From: Geobacteraceae bacterium
GTDB lineage: Bacteria > Desulfobacterota > Desulfuromonadia > Geobacterales > Geobacteraceae
Assembly: GCA_009773645.1 (NCBI GenBank)
Contig: WSYB01000040.1
Location: 1 to 53,369, forward strand
Direction of reading: 5' to 3'
Length of the DNA stretch: 53,369 nt
Both the position numbers and the translations under genes were made by a program. Shown piece after piece: positions 17,164-26,219 of the stretch (position 1 is its first letter; every line of letters begins with the position of its first letter). Under the pieces are notes generated by a model. That model had not been told where the DNA came from. It searched no databases and saw only the letters and a program-made list of their open reading frames with translations.

Positions 17164-17649
17164 ATGAACGTTTTTGATTTCGCATTGAAAATGGAGTTGG
17201 ACGGTAAGGCATATTACGAAAAACTGGCAGCGGAGACCACCCTCACAGGGCTGAAAACCATATTCGGCCGGTTGGCGGCCGATGAGCAAAAGCACTTTGA
17301 TACCATAAAGGCCATGGAGGCGGGTGCGGCCGGGGCCATGGCCGATACCGGGGTCCTGGAGGAGGCGAAAAACGTATTTCAGGGCCTGATGGGGGATAAA
17401 GACATCCTTGGCGGCCTGAAAAAGCAGCTGGACGCCTACCGGTACGCCATGAAAATAGAGGCGGACAGCGTCAGGCTTTATGAGGACATGGCCAAAAGAG
17501 AAAAGACGGCCGGGACAGCGCAACTCCTGCTGAAGATCGCCGAGGAAGAGAAGAAGCACTACAACATAATGGAAAACCTCTATGATTTCGTGCTTGCGCC
17601 GCAAAACTACCTTGCCTGGGGGGAGTTCAGCAACCTCAAGGAGTTTTAA
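17164..17649 (+). CDS. Ferritin-like (rubrerythrin-type) di-iron protein
   Basis: 161 residues forming a four-helix bundle in two similar halves. Candidate iron ligands follow the E...EQKH and E...EEKKH pattern: Glu11, Glu40/His43 (ADEQKHFD), Glu99, and Glu137/His140 (AEEEKKHYN). There is no rubredoxin domain, so it is the short ferritin-like form used for peroxide removal or iron handling. AGAGGAGAAAGGT precedes the ATG. A terminator follows at 17703, so it is probably monocistronic. Confidence 0.85.
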   Translation: MNVFDFALKMELDGKAYYEKLAAETTLTGLKTIFGRLAADEQKHFDTIKAMEAGAAGAMADTGVLEEAKNVFQGLMGDKDILGGLKKQLDAYRYAMKIEADSVRLYEDMAKREKTAGTAQLLLKIAEEEKKHYNIMENLYDFVLAPQNYLAWGEFSNLKEF

Positions 17650-17702
17650 CAGTAAATGAGGAAAAAACTCCCGTAGGCGCACCGATCTTCAGGTGATACG
17701 GA

Positions 17703-17736
17703 AACCGCTCATCATCATATGGTGGGCGGTTTTTTG
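17703..17736 (+). terminator. Terminator of the ferritin-like gene
   Basis: AACCGCTCATCAT pairs with ATGGTGGGCGGTT (two G-T wobbles) around a 3-base loop, followed by TTTTTTG. Confidence 0.88.
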
Positions 17737-17779
17737 TTTGCTTGATTTATGGGGTCAAACCGTTTAGCATGGGCTGCTC

Positions 17780-17811
17780 AACCTCGCAGGTTTTTAAAAA
17801 CCGGCGAGGTT
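17780..17811. promoter_or_regulatory. Strong hairpin upstream of the radical SAM gene
   Basis: AACCTCGC (17780-17787) and GCGAGGTT (17804-17811) enclose GGTTTTT-AAAAACC, giving an almost perfect 32-base inverted repeat 43 bases before the next gene. It lacks a long T-run. It may be a terminator of upstream readthrough or a leader element. Confidence 0.45.
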
Positions 17812-17853
17812 TCCCCTTCCCGTAAGTAATCAAGCGCAGAGAGAGAATTAACG

Positions 17854-19272
17854 TTGAAAGCCCTGTTTATCCATCCACACGGCAGGAACTGGATGGGGTC
17901 GATGAAGGATATCAGTTCCGTCTTCAACCTGATGCCCCCCCTGGGAATGATGAGCATAGCGGCGTTCCTGGAGGCACAAGGGGTTGAGGTGGAGCTCATG
18001 GACTGCTATGCCCATCCCGCACCCCTTGAAGGGATCGTTGCCGCCATTACGGGGAAATCTCCCGACGTGGTCGGCTTTTCCTGCACCACCTCTTCTTTCC
18101 TGGAGGGGTACCAGATCGCCGAACGGCTAAAAGAACTGGCGCCGGAAATAAAGGTGGTGTTTGGCGGCGCCCACGCCTGTTCCGTGGGGGTGTCGCTCCT
18201 GGACGGCTTCCCCGCCATTGATTACCTGGTCATCGGTGAGGGGGAGAACACCTTTTACGAGCTTGTCTCCTCCGGATTCAGGGGAGTTGAGACGATTCCG
18301 GGGGTCGGTTTCCGAAAGGACGGCAGGGGAGCCCTCTCCTGCGTGAGGGATACCATTCCGGACCTCGATTCGCTCCCTTTCCCCGCCTATCACCGGTTGC
18401 CGGATTTCCCTAGGCGGTACAACCTGCCGCTCTTCAGCTATCCCACGGCTCCCAATACCAGCATCATCTCCAGTCGCGGCTGCCCTTATCACTGCACCTA
18501 CTGTGACAGGTCGGTGTTCAACCGGGGATTCCGCTTCAATTCGCCCGCCTATATTGTCGAACACCTCAATTACTTGCACCGGGATTTCGGCATCCGCCAC
18601 GTCTTTTTCTATGACGACCTGTTCACCTTCGACCGCAGCAGGGTGGAGGAGTTTTGCCGCCTCATGGTGGACAAAAAAGTGCCGGTAACCTATAACTGCA
18701 TCGCCCGGCTGGAGCATGTGGACCGGGAACTGGTCGATCTCCTCACGAGATCGGGGTGCTGGCAGGTGAATTTCGGGATTGAATCCGGCGATCCCGAGGT
18801 ACTGAAGAAGCACCGCAAGTTCATGGATCTGGATGATATGCAGAAAAAGCTCGGGATGATCAAAGAGTCGGGGATGCGGGTCAAGGGGCTCTTCATGCTT
18901 GGGTTGCCGGGGGAGGATGATGTGGCGATCCGGCACACCATCGACTACGCCCTTTCCCTTCCTTTAGATGAGATCAACGTGACCAAGTTCACTCCGTTTC
19001 CGGGCGCTCCCATTTTTAAGAAGATCCGCGAACACGGGGAGTTCACCGAGGAGTGGCCGGCCATGAACTGCCTGAACTTTGTTTTTGTGCCCCATGGAAT
19101 GACGAAAGAGCGGCTGGAAGAGCTCTACGATGAGTTTATCCGCCGTTTTTTCCGCCGGCCGCAGATTTATTACGGATATGCCAGGATGCTCTGGCGGTCG
19201 CCTCACAGCATCGCCCTGTTTCTCAGGAACCTGCCGGAGATACTGAAGTTCGCGCTGAAGCAGGGGTGGTGA
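17854..19272 (+). CDS. B12-binding radical SAM protein
   Basis: 472 residues. Residues ~1-130 form a cobalamin-binding Rossmann domain (PPLGMMSIAAFLEAQG, VGFSCTTSSF, VVFGGAHAC). The radical SAM core follows with Cys210, Cys214 and Cys217 in RGCPYHCTYCDRS binding the 4Fe-4S cluster; GLFMLGLPGEDD is a typical later strand-loop. The start is TTG 17854; no ATG fits the conserved N-terminus (KALFIHPHG). Class B enzymes of this kind methylate or rearrange unreactive carbon, often in lipid or cofactor synthesis. The inositol monophosphatase downstream may be co-transcribed (90-base gap). The substrate is unknown. Confidence 0.82.
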   Translation: MKALFIHPHGRNWMGSMKDISSVFNLMPPLGMMSIAAFLEAQGVEVELMDCYAHPAPLEGIVAAITGKSPDVVGFSCTTSSFLEGYQIAERLKELAPEIKVVFGGAHACSVGVSLLDGFPAIDYLVIGEGENTFYELVSSGFRGVETIPGVGFRKDGRGALSCVRDTIPDLDSLPFPAYHRLPDFPRRYNLPLFSYPTAPNTSIISSRGCPYHCTYCDRSVFNRGFRFNSPAYIVEHLNYLHRDFGIRHVFFYDDLFTFDRSRVEEFCRLMVDKKVPVTYNCIARLEHVDRELVDLLTRSGCWQVNFGIESGDPEVLKKHRKFMDLDDMQKKLGMIKESGMRVKGLFMLGLPGEDDVAIRHTIDYALSLPLDEINVTKFTPFPGAPIFKKIREHGEFTEEWPAMNCLNFVFVPHGMTKERLEELYDEFIRRFFRRPQIYYGYARMLWRSPHSIALFLRNLPEILKFALKQGW

Positions 19273-19281
19273 AACAGGCTC

Positions 19282-19345
19282 GAGGAGTGAGGAGTGAGGA
19301 GTGAGGTTTTGAATCCTCGAACCTCGTATCTCGGACCTCGTTCCG
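19282..19345. repeat. GAGGAGT tandem repeat and CCTCG-rich block
   Basis: Three copies of GAGGAGT (19282-19302) followed by GAGGTTTTGAATCCTCGAACCTCG and TCGGACCTCG. The same CCTCGAACCTCG/CGAGGTTCGAGG vocabulary appears at 20155-20220 and 32070-32155, always between genes. Confidence 0.7.
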
Positions 19346-19362
19346 TTATTCAGGAGAACTGC

Positions 19363-20166
19363 ATGGAATTGAAAGGATATCTCGACACTGCCGTCCGGGC
19401 CGCCAGGGCTGCCGGGGAACTACAGCGGGAGAGGCTCTGGAAAGAGCATGACATCGAGTTCAAGGGGGAGGTCAACCTGGTCACCGAGGTGGACAGGAAG
19501 TGTGAAGAGCTGATCGTCCGTGCTATCCGGTACAACTTTCCCGATCACGACATCCTGGCGGAGGAGAGCGACTACGGAGCGCTTCGTTCTTCTTTCAAGT
19601 GGATCATCGATCCTTTGGACGGCACCACCAATTATGCCCACGGCTTCCCCTGGTTCGCCGTCTCCATAGCGCTTGAAATTGAGGGGGAGGTAATGCTCGG
19701 CGTGATCCATCATCCGATGATGGGTGAGCTCTTCACTGCGGTGAGGGGGGAGGGGGCGCTGCTGAACGGAAAACCGATACAGGTCTCCCGGCGGGAGCCG
19801 CTCAAAGGCTGCCTCCTCGCCACCGGCTTCCCATACGACCGGACCTGGGACAATGAGAACAATTTCGACAACTTCTTGAATTTCCAGATGGCCGCCCGTG
19901 CCGTGCGCCGCGCAGGCGCGGCGGCGCTGGACCTGGCCTATGTGGCGGCCGGGAGGCTTGACGGCTACTGGGAGTGCAAGCTTAAACCTTGGGACGTGGC
20001 GGCCGGCCAGCTCATGGTTATCGAAGCGGGGGGAAGGGTGACCAACCATGCCGGCGAGCCTTTTTCGATTTACGATCACCGGATCCTGGCCAGTAACGGC
20101 CTCATACACGAGGAAATGGCGGCGGTGCTGCAAGTATCGGTGATCGAAAACCGAGGATCGAGGTAA
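19363..20166 (+). CDS. Inositol monophosphatase family protein
   Basis: 267 residues, the usual IMPase/SuhB size. The metal and phosphate motifs are all present: ILAEESDYG (residues ~65), WIIDPLDGTTNYAHGFPWF (~84-102), GAAALDLAYVAAGRLDGYWE, and LKPWDVAAGQLMVIEAGG, whose Asp completes the lithium-sensitive site. It hydrolyses inositol-1-phosphate or related sugar phosphates; SuhB homologues also act in rRNA transcription, so the physiological role is open. The start is ATG 19363 with AGGAGA 6 bases upstream; the longer open frame covers repeat sequence. Confidence 0.92.
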   Translation: MELKGYLDTAVRAARAAGELQRERLWKEHDIEFKGEVNLVTEVDRKCEELIVRAIRYNFPDHDILAEESDYGALRSSFKWIIDPLDGTTNYAHGFPWFAVSIALEIEGEVMLGVIHHPMMGELFTAVRGEGALLNGKPIQVSRREPLKGCLLATGFPYDRTWDNENNFDNFLNFQMAARAVRRAGAAALDLAYVAAGRLDGYWECKLKPWDVAAGQLMVIEAGGRVTNHAGEPFSIYDHRILASNGLIHEEMAAVLQVSVIENRGSR

Positions 20167-20220
20167 AGACTCACACTTCGAATGTTTGATCCTAGTTCCT
20201 CGTGCCTCGAACCTCGATCC
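20155..20220. terminator. Bidirectional hairpin between convergent genes
   Basis: Perfect 10-bp inverted repeat GGATCGAGGT (20155-20164) and ACCTCGATCC (20211-20220), followed by TTTTCC on the plus strand and GGTTTTCG on the minus strand. It overlaps the end of the phosphatase gene and lies just beyond the glutamate dehydrogenase stop. It is built from the dispersed CCTCG-type repeat. Confidence 0.6.
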
Positions 20221-20226
20221 TTTTCC

Positions 20227-21489
20227 TCATGGATACAATCCCCGCAGCTGCAGCGCCTCAACCACCCGGCCGATCCCCAGGACCTGCGCGGCGGTACGGT
20301 TATCTATGTTCTTCTCTTCGGCGATGGAAATCACTTTCTTGAAAGCGGCGGTCATTATCTGCCGCAGCCGGTTGTTGATCTCCGCCTCGTTCCAGAAGTA
20401 GTTCTGCAGGTCCTGGACCCATTCGAAGTAGGAAACTGTCACGCCGCCGGCATTGGCTAGGATGTCGGGGATGACGAATATCCCCTTTTCCTTCAGGATC
20501 TCGTCGGCGATGGGGGTGACCGGGCCGTTGGCCCCCTCGGCAAGGATGCGGGCCTGCACCCGGTCGGCATTCCCCTTGTGGATGACGTTTTCCAGGGCGG
20601 CCGGCACCAGGATGTCGCACGGAAGGGCGAAGATATCCTCGTTGGTTATTTCGTCACAGCCGGGAAAGCCTTTCAATGTTCCGTTTGCCACGAAGTGCCG
20701 CTGCAGCTCGAACGGGTTGATGCCGCTTGCGCAGTAATAACCGCCGGTTTTATCGCTGATGGCGATGACCTTTACACCTTCCCGGAACAGGCTCCGGGCG
20801 GCGGAGCTCCCCACGTTGCCGAACCCCTGGACTACTGCCGTCGCCCCTTCCAGCTTGAGGCCGAGCTTTTTCGACGCCTCGATTACCATGAAGACCACGC
20901 CGAGCCCGGTTGCTTCACTCCTTCCCTCGGAGCCGCCGATGGCGATCGGCTTGCCGGTCACCACGCCGGGGACCGTGTGCCCCACCTGCATGGAGTAGGT
21001 ATCCATCATCCAGGCCATTACCTGTGCATTGGTGTTGACGTCGGGGGCGGGGATGTCCCGGTCGGGGCCGATGAAACTGAAGATCTCGGCCGTGTAGCGG
21101 CGTGTCAGGCGCTCCAGCTCCCCCATGGAGAGCTCGGATGGTTCACACTGGATGCCCCCCTTGGCCCCGCCGAAGGGAATGTTCATGACCGCGCACTTCC
21201 AGGTCATCCAGGCGGCCAGCGCCGTCACCTCGTCCAGGTCCACGTCCGGGTGGTAGCGGATTCCTCCCTTGGCCGGACCGCGGATGGTGCTGTGCTGCAC
21301 CCGGAACCCCTTGAAGACCTTTATCCGGCCGTCGTCCATTCGTACCGGCACCGACACGAGGAGGGAGCGTTCCGGATAGCGGAGCTTCTCGATCATGTTC
21401 GGGTCGCATTCCAGGCGTTTTTCCGCCTTGTCGATCTGGGCGAGCACCATTTCCCATGGGTTTATCTTCTGCTTACGGTCGGGGACCAT
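20227..21489 (-). CDS. gdhA: Glutamate (Glu/Leu/Phe/Val) dehydrogenase
   Basis: 420 residues, hexameric GDH type. The substrate domain contains KGGIRYHPDVDLDEV, the catalytic-lysine segment PFGGAKGGI, and DIPAPDVNT. The Rossmann cofactor fold has GFGNVGSSAA. The C-terminal part NAGGVTVSYFEWVQDLQ is typical of NAD(H)-type enzymes. The enzyme interconverts glutamate with 2-oxoglutarate and ammonium. AAAAGGAGGAG precedes the ATG on the minus strand. It stands alone and converges with the phosphatase gene. NAD versus NADP preference is not certain from sequence. Confidence 0.94.
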   Translation of the reverse strand: MVPDRKQKINPWEMVLAQIDKAEKRLECDPNMIEKLRYPERSLLVSVPVRMDDGRIKVFKGFRVQHSTIRGPAKGGIRYHPDVDLDEVTALAAWMTWKCAVMNIPFGGAKGGIQCEPSELSMGELERLTRRYTAEIFSFIGPDRDIPAPDVNTNAQVMAWMMDTYSMQVGHTVPGVVTGKPIAIGGSEGRSEATGLGVVFMVIEASKKLGLKLEGATAVVQGFGNVGSSAARSLFREGVKVIAISDKTGGYYCASGINPFELQRHFVANGTLKGFPGCDEITNEDIFALPCDILVPAALENVIHKGNADRVQARILAEGANGPVTPIADEILKEKGIFVIPDILANAGGVTVSYFEWVQDLQNYFWNEAEINNRLRQIMTAAFKKVISIAEEKNIDNRTAAQVLGIGRVVEALQLRGLYP

Positions 21490-21833
21490 AGCTCCTCCTT
21501 TTGCGGAATGCGTTGAACGGATGTCTTTCTAGAATAGTATCGGATTTTGTTGCATTATCTAGAGAATGTATTGATAACTTTGTTGCACATGGCGCAAAGC
21601 GCGCGGCATTTGAAACGATCACGGTTCCAGGCGTACCCTGCAGACCTTCCAATGGCCCAAACCAGGACAGCTGTACGGAAAGATATTTGTCCGTCATGCT
21701 TCTTCCTGCCCCATGCCGGGGAAAATGCAAACTCCCGGTAATTCATCCATTGAAATTCCTTCATAAAGCCCGTATTATTCCCACTAATCAAATGGCAACG
21801 GGGATATATTATTAAAAACAAAGGGAGCTTTCC
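21490..21833. other. Intergenic region, no clear gene
   Basis: 344 bases between the divergent gdhA and the small unknown gene at 21834. It is moderately AT-rich. A 75-codon minus-strand frame starting at 21694 with a purine-rich leader overlaps gdhA and has no recognisable features. No sigma54 promoter was found. Confidence 0.4.
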
Positions 21834-22286
21834 ATGTTTATCCAAGGTGCGTTAACAAATATACATAAATCGGTATCGACCGATGAATTTTTGAGATTCT
21901 TGGCCGCACATGTTCCGGGGAATTACTTTATGGTTCAACCGCCACCGGGAATTAACATGACAGCCGCAATTGATTGGCGGGTTGTCTTACAAGACGTTAC
22001 GGACATTACACCATTTGCATCCGCATTGTGGAGTGGCTATGAGACATTTATAACGCCCCTGCACAATAAAGATTCAAAATCATCTGCGGGGATATTTGTT
22101 CAAATGAAAAACGAAAAAGGCGAATTTGATCAATTCATGATAGGGAAAGACATACTGGATAAAGAAGCCCTTAATCACCGTATGGAAGAAAGTACGAAAA
22201 TATTGTGTCTGAAGAATAAAGCGGGAGTGCTTCAAGAAGCACTCGAAGAAACAAAAAGATCCGGTTATTGGATAATGGCAACATGA
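21834..22286 (+). CDS. Hypothetical soluble protein
   Basis: 150 residues, no signal peptide, no membrane helix, and no family recognised. The ATG has AGGGAG 8 bases upstream. Codon use is more AT-rich than in neighbouring genes, suggesting transfer. The C-terminal half is charged and helical (KEALNHRMEESTKILCLKNK). Its stop overlaps (ATGA) the start of a 33-codon frame at 22283, a sign of translational coupling if that frame is real. Nothing in the neighbourhood suggests a function. Confidence 0.65.
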   Translation: MFIQGALTNIHKSVSTDEFLRFLAAHVPGNYFMVQPPPGINMTAAIDWRVVLQDVTDITPFASALWSGYETFITPLHNKDSKSSAGIFVQMKNEKGEFDQFMIGKDILDKEALNHRMEESTKILCLKNKAGVLQEALEETKRSGYWIMAT

Positions 22287-22384
22287 GCTTTAAAAGAAAT
22301 TCTCCGCAAGAACAAAAGAAAAGTCGAGATGAGCGGCGTGACACCGATGGATATCTTGTTTACGCCGGCATACGCCGAACTTGA
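22283..22384 (+). CDS. Possible coupled microprotein
   Basis: 33 codons (MSFKRNSPQEQKKSRDERRD at the start), very basic and hydrophilic, starting by ATGA overlap with the stop of the 21834 gene. Translation by re-initiation is possible, but there is no independent ribosome-binding site. It could equally be a frameshifted remnant of the upstream gene's tail. Confidence 0.3.
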   Translation: MSFKRNSPQEQKKSRDERRDTDGYLVYAGIRRT

Positions 22385-22385
22385 G

Positions 22386-22403
22386 TTTTGCAGAAATGCA
22401 AAA
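22386..22403. promoter_or_regulatory. Palindromic activator box (kinase gene)
   Basis: TTTTGCA-GAAA-TGCAAAA, perfect 7+7 palindrome, 67 bases upstream of the kinase ATG. No -24/-12 promoter with correct spacing lies between, so here the box could serve autoregulation or repression. Confidence 0.72.
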
Positions 22404-22470
22404 AAACTCTGGTATTTTTTAGGGTGTTTACATAATATCCAAGAAGATCGGAAACTATCAAAGGCCTTCC

Positions 22471-24384
22471 ATGCACAGGTATTTCTTCGGTTTCATTAAT
22501 AATCTGAAGCTCAGGTGGAAGATGCTGGCGCTGGTACTTCCGCTGGTCATCATCCCCATACTCGTGGTCGGCGTGGTCATCGGCAATATATCGACCCGGC
22601 AGGCCCATCGGGGGGTAACCCAGACCAGTAAGGACGACCTGCAGCACATGGCCGACTTTACCCTCGACCTGTTGAATTCCCACTACCAGCAGTTTCAGGT
22701 CTATAAGCAGGATAAGCAAAAAAGCTTTAATCTGGAATTGGCGACCCTCACCAACCTGGCTTACAACCTGGTCGAAGCAGAGCACCGTCAGTACAAAAGC
22801 GGCCGGATATCCCTGGAAACGGCCAAGCTTGAGGCCAAAAAAGCCTTTAAAAAGGTGAATGTAGGCGAAACCGGCTATATCTACGCCATGACCAGCAAAG
22901 GAGACCTGAAGGTACACGTCGCCAGGGAAGGGCAGAATGTTTACAATGAAAAGGACGAGAACGGTCGCTATTTCATCCGGGTGATGTGTGAGGCCGCCCT
23001 GAAATCGAAGCCTGATGAGGTCCTTTTTATTATCTATCCCTGGCGCAATGAGGTTTTGGGGGACAAGTATCCCCGGAAAAAGGTGGTGGCGTACCGTTAT
23101 TTCAAGGAGTGGGACTGGATAATCGCCGCCGGCGGCTACCTGGAAGAGACCTACGAGGATGTTGCATTCGAAAGACGTTCCTTTGAAGAGCTGAGGGCAA
23201 AGATCAAGGGGAAGAAGGTGGGGGAAACCGGCTACATCTTCTGCATGGACAGCAAAGGGAATTTTACCATCCATCCCGGCGGGGAAGGGAATTATTATTA
23301 CGACGCCAAGGACCTCGACGGAAATTATTTCATCAAGGAGATGTGCCAGAAAAAAAGGGGGTGGATCCGTTATCCCTGGAAGAACGCAGGTGATACGCAT
23401 CCTCGGATGAAGATCGTTCGCTATGAGTACTTCAGGCCCTGGGACTGGATCGTTGCCGTGGGCTCCTACGAAGATGAGTTTTACCGGGAGGCCAACAAGA
23501 TCAAGGGTCGTATAACCACAAGCATTGTGATGCTGGTCGTGGTCATCGGTGCGGCGTCGGCGGCGCTGGTTTTCCTGGCGTCCAAGATCCTTACGGACCC
23601 CATCAATCACATGATGGAGGTGATCCGCAAGGTCAAAAGGGGGCGGTTTGAAGAGCGGATGGAGGTGAATGCCAATGACGAGCTGGGGGAGTTGGCCGGC
23701 GCCTTCAACCGGATGACCGCCATCATAAAACAGAACAAAGAAATGGAGGCGACCCTGGCGCAGCAGGGGAAAATGGCATCCCTCGGCGTCCTTTCTTCCG
23801 GGGTGGCCCATGAGATCAATAACCCGCTCGGCGTGATTCTGGGGTATGCCAGCTACATTGAAGGAAAGCTCCCCCCGGATGACCCCAACTACAGATATGT
23901 CCATGAGATCAAGCGGGAGAGCAAACGCTGCAGGAAGATAGTCCAGGACCTCCTCTCCTATGCGCGGACGCCGAAGCCTTCCATGGAAGAGACCGATATC
24001 AATGCGCTGCTGGATCAGATCGTCGATTTTGCTGCAAACCATACCGACATGCATCACGTGGCCGTTGTCAAGGACTTCACCGAAGGGCTCCCCAGAATAA
24101 TGGCGGACGGCGACCAGATGCGGCAGGTGGCCATCAACCTCATTCTGAATGCCGGCGCAGCCATGCAGAGCGGCGGTAGACTGGTGGTGAAAACCGGACT
24201 TGATAACGAAGGGCACGTCACCATGGCATTCAGCGACAACGGCGCCGGAATCCCCAAGGAGAACCTGGAGAAGATATTCGAGCCGTTCTTTACCACCAAG
24301 ACCAAGGGGACCGGTCTGGGACTCGCCATTACAAAGCAGATCGTGGAGCAGCACTATGGAGCACTATGGAAAAATCGTGATTGA
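22471..24384 (+). CDS. Double-Cache sensor histidine kinase, C-terminus frameshifted
   Basis: 637 residues as read. A membrane helix (~18-40) leads to two similar Cache-type extracytoplasmic sensor modules ([16 protein letters not shown] near 131 and [16 protein letters not shown] near 250, each ending in a WDWI(I/V)A strand). A second helix (~350-372), HAMP and HisKA with His447 ([16 protein letters not shown]) follow, then HATPase ([25 protein letters not shown]). A 10-bp tandem duplication at 24351-24370 shifts the frame, replacing the last ~25 residues ([16 protein letters not shown]...) by 7 foreign ones. Read without it, the gene ends at 24448 with 655 residues. The partner is the adjacent NtrC-type regulator. 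Cache domains usually bind small organic acids or amino acids. Confidence 0.88.
   Translation: MHRYFFGFINNLKLRWKMLALVLPLVIIPILVVGVVIGNISTRQAHRGVTQTSKDDLQHMADFTLDLLNSHYQQFQVYKQDKQKSFNLELATLTNLAYNLVEAEHRQYKSGRISLETAKLEAKKAFKKVNVGETGYIYAMTSKGDLKVHVAREGQNVYNEKDENGRYFIRVMCEAALKSKPDEVLFIIYPWRNEVLGDKYPRKKVVAYRYFKEWDWIIAAGGYLEETYEDVAFERRSFEELRAKIKGKKVGETGYIFCMDSKGNFTIHPGGEGNYYYDAKDLDGNYFIKEMCQKKRGWIRYPWKNAGDTHPRMKIVRYEYFRPWDWIVAVGSYEDEFYREANKIKGRITTSIVMLVVVIGAASAALVFLASKILTDPINHMMEVIRKVKRGRFEERMEVNANDELGELAGAFNRMTAIIKQNKEMEATLAQQGKMASLGVLSSGVAHEINNPLGVILGYASYIEGKLPPDDPNYRYVHEIKRESKRCRKIVQDLLSYARTPKPSMEETDINALLDQIVDFAANHTDMHHVAVVKDFTEGLPRIMADGDQMRQVAINLILNAGAAMQSGGRLVVKTGLDNEGHVTMAFSDNGAGIPKENLEKIFEPFFTTKTKGTGLGLAITKQIVEQHYGALWKNRD
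24351..24370 (+). repeat. 10-bp tandem duplication causing a frameshift
   Basis: GCACTATGGA occurs twice back to back. Removing one copy restores the kinase frame through to a stop at 24448, with an uninterrupted HATPase C-terminal strand. This is either a recent natural mutation, a phase-variable site, or an assembly error. Confidence 0.9.
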
Positions 24385-24511
24385 GAGCGAGACGGGGAAG
24401 GGGACGACGGTAATAGTGAAGCTTCCCGTGGAGCGGGAAGAGTTGTAGGAAGTGCAGGACTGCCGGTAAGGCAGGACGAATTGTAAAGAGTGAATTGCGA
24501 AAGGTGATAAG

Positions 24512-25894
24512 GTGAGCGACAAGAAACGGGTCATGTTGATAGACAATGAGGAAGGGCTCTGCCGGATGATGGAGGCGGTCCTTTTGGACAATGGTTATGC
24601 GGTCAGGGCCTATACCAGGTCTTTCGAGGCGGCGGAGGATTTCAAGGCCGGCCTGTGGGATCTGGTCGTCAGCGATATAAAGATGCCGGGGATGGACGGC
24701 CTTGAATTGCTGCAAAAGGTGAAGGCCAAGGACCCCGGCATTCCGGTGATCATGATCACCGCCTATGCTACCGTCGAGATGTCCATCCAGGCCCTGCGCA
24801 GGGGAGCCTATGATATGCTGACCAAGCCCTTTGAGCCGGAGGAACTCCTTTACCGGGTGAAAAACGCCCTGCACCATACACGGCTTCTGGAGGAAAACAG
24901 GGAACTCAGGGAAGAGCTGGTCGGCAAGTTCCGCTTCGACAATATCATCGGCGCATCCGAAGGGCTTAAGTCGGTGCTGGAACGGGTGGAAAAAATCGCG
25001 ATTCGCGACACTTCCGTGCTGATTACCGGCGAGTCCGGGACAGGCAAGGAGCTCATCGCCCAGGCAATTCACTATAATTCTCTCCGCAAGGATAATAAGT
25101 TTGTTGCCATCAACTGCGGCGCGCTGCCGGAATCGCTTCTGGAGAGCGAGTTGTTCGGTTACAAGAAAGGGGCTTTTACCGGCGCCGTGGAAAACCGGCA
25201 TGGGCTTCTGGAGGCGGCCGATGGCGGCACCCTGTTCCTTGACGAGGTGGGGAATCTCCCCATGAATGTGCAAAAGACCCTGCTCCGCTTTTTACAGGAA
25301 CAGGAATTTCACAGAATAGGGGAGACCACACCGACCAGGGTCGACGTGCGGATTCTTTCCGCTACCAATTCAGACCTGAAGGCAACCGTAAAGAGCGGGG
25401 CATTCCGGGAAGATCTCTACTACCGGCTGAATGTGGTCAATCTCCATTTGCCGCCGCTCAGGGAGCGAAAACCCGACATCCCGCTGCTGGCTGCCCATTT
25501 CATCACCCTGCAGAATAAAAAGTTCGGCACCCGGATCAAGGGGCTTTCCCCTGACGCCCTGGAGGCTGCCTGCGGGTATGCCTGGCCCGGCAATATTCGC
25601 CAGTTAAAAAATGTCATCGAGGCCTCCATGGCCATGGAAAATGGAGATTATATCAGCCTGCCGGTGCTTGTCCAGTTCATAGAGGTGCCGCTGGATCAGG
25701 CCGGTCCCGACTTCGATGTGGATGAGGGAGAATACGCACGGGCGCTTTCCCGCTTTGAAATGGACTATCTGAAGGGGCTTCTGCGCAAGAACCGCGGCAA
25801 TATCGAAGCCGCCGCCCGCGAGGCAGGGATGAACATGACCACCATTTACCGGAAGATCAAGAAGTACAACATCCGGAAGGAGGATTGCTCTTAA
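24512..25894 (+). CDS. NtrC-type sigma54-dependent response regulator
   Basis: 460 residues. Receiver domain with phospho-acceptor Asp55 (VVSDIKMPGMDG) and Lys in TKPFEP. AAA+ domain: Walker A GESGTGKE near 173, intact sigma54-contact loop GAFTGA near 220, Walker B GGTLFLDEVGN. A Fis-type helix-turn-helix closes the protein (NIEAAAREAGMNMTTIYRKI). The start is GTG 24512. It lies 63 bases after the repaired kinase end, clearly its cognate pair. The flanking sigma54 promoters at 14381 and 26204 with shared palindromic boxes are its likely targets; this is inference. Confidence 0.93.
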   Translation: MSDKKRVMLIDNEEGLCRMMEAVLLDNGYAVRAYTRSFEAAEDFKAGLWDLVVSDIKMPGMDGLELLQKVKAKDPGIPVIMITAYATVEMSIQALRRGAYDMLTKPFEPEELLYRVKNALHHTRLLEENRELREELVGKFRFDNIIGASEGLKSVLERVEKIAIRDTSVLITGESGTGKELIAQAIHYNSLRKDNKFVAINCGALPESLLESELFGYKKGAFTGAVENRHGLLEAADGGTLFLDEVGNLPMNVQKTLLRFLQEQEFHRIGETTPTRVDVRILSATNSDLKATVKSGAFREDLYYRLNVVNLHLPPLRERKPDIPLLAAHFITLQNKKFGTRIKGLSPDALEAACGYAWPGNIRQLKNVIEASMAMENGDYISLPVLVQFIEVPLDQAGPDFDVDEGEYARALSRFEMDYLKGLLRKNRGNIEAAAREAGMNMTTIYRKIKKYNIRKEDCS

Positions 25895-25956
25895 AGACCT
25901 TACCCCCTACCCCTCACATAGTTTGATTCGCATATTTGCAAATTCGTTTGCATCAG

Positions 25957-25974
25957 CTTTGCATTTCTGCAAAC
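25957..25974. promoter_or_regulatory. Palindromic activator box (operon, distal)
   Basis: CTTTGCA-TTTC-TGCAAAC: core TTTGCA/TGCAAA intact, outer base changed on both sides but not paired. About 245 bases upstream of the sigma54 promoter at 26204. Confidence 0.65.
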
Positions 25975-26090
25975 GGACTGTCCCCGTGCCGATACCTCGT
26001 AACTCACTGAAATCTCTGATATAATCTTTTAATGGTTTTCTCTGTGCGGGTTTTCCCCCATGAATATCGGAAAATCAACGGTGTGACGGT

Positions 26091-26108
26091 TTTTGCATAA
26101 ATGCAAAA
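26091..26108. promoter_or_regulatory. Palindromic activator box (operon, proximal)
   Basis: TTTTGCA-TAAA-TGCAAAA, perfect 7+7 palindrome, about 110 bases upstream of the sigma54 promoter, the same distance as box 2 of the OFA gene. Confidence 0.75.
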
Positions 26109-26203
26109 TTACCTTCCCGATAGTTCCCCCCGGTTTTCTCCTCATTGGTGTATCTATATGAAATTACAACACAAAGAACGTAAAAATAAATTGCTTAAAA
26201 CAT

Positions 26204-26219
26204 TGGTATACAGGTTGCT
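26204..26219 (+). promoter_or_regulatory. Sigma54 promoter of the membrane/microprotein operon
   Basis: TGGTAT-ACAGG-TTGCT with correct GG-N10-GC spacing, preceded by TTAAAACAT exactly as at 14381. The predicted start is near 26230, leaving a ~110-base leader before the first gene. Confidence 0.8.

Noticed and set aside
21473-21730. Minus-strand frame with a purine-rich leader upstream of gdhA
   Set aside because: It overlaps the gdhA start, shows no protein-like pattern, and the gdhA ribosome site is strong by itself.
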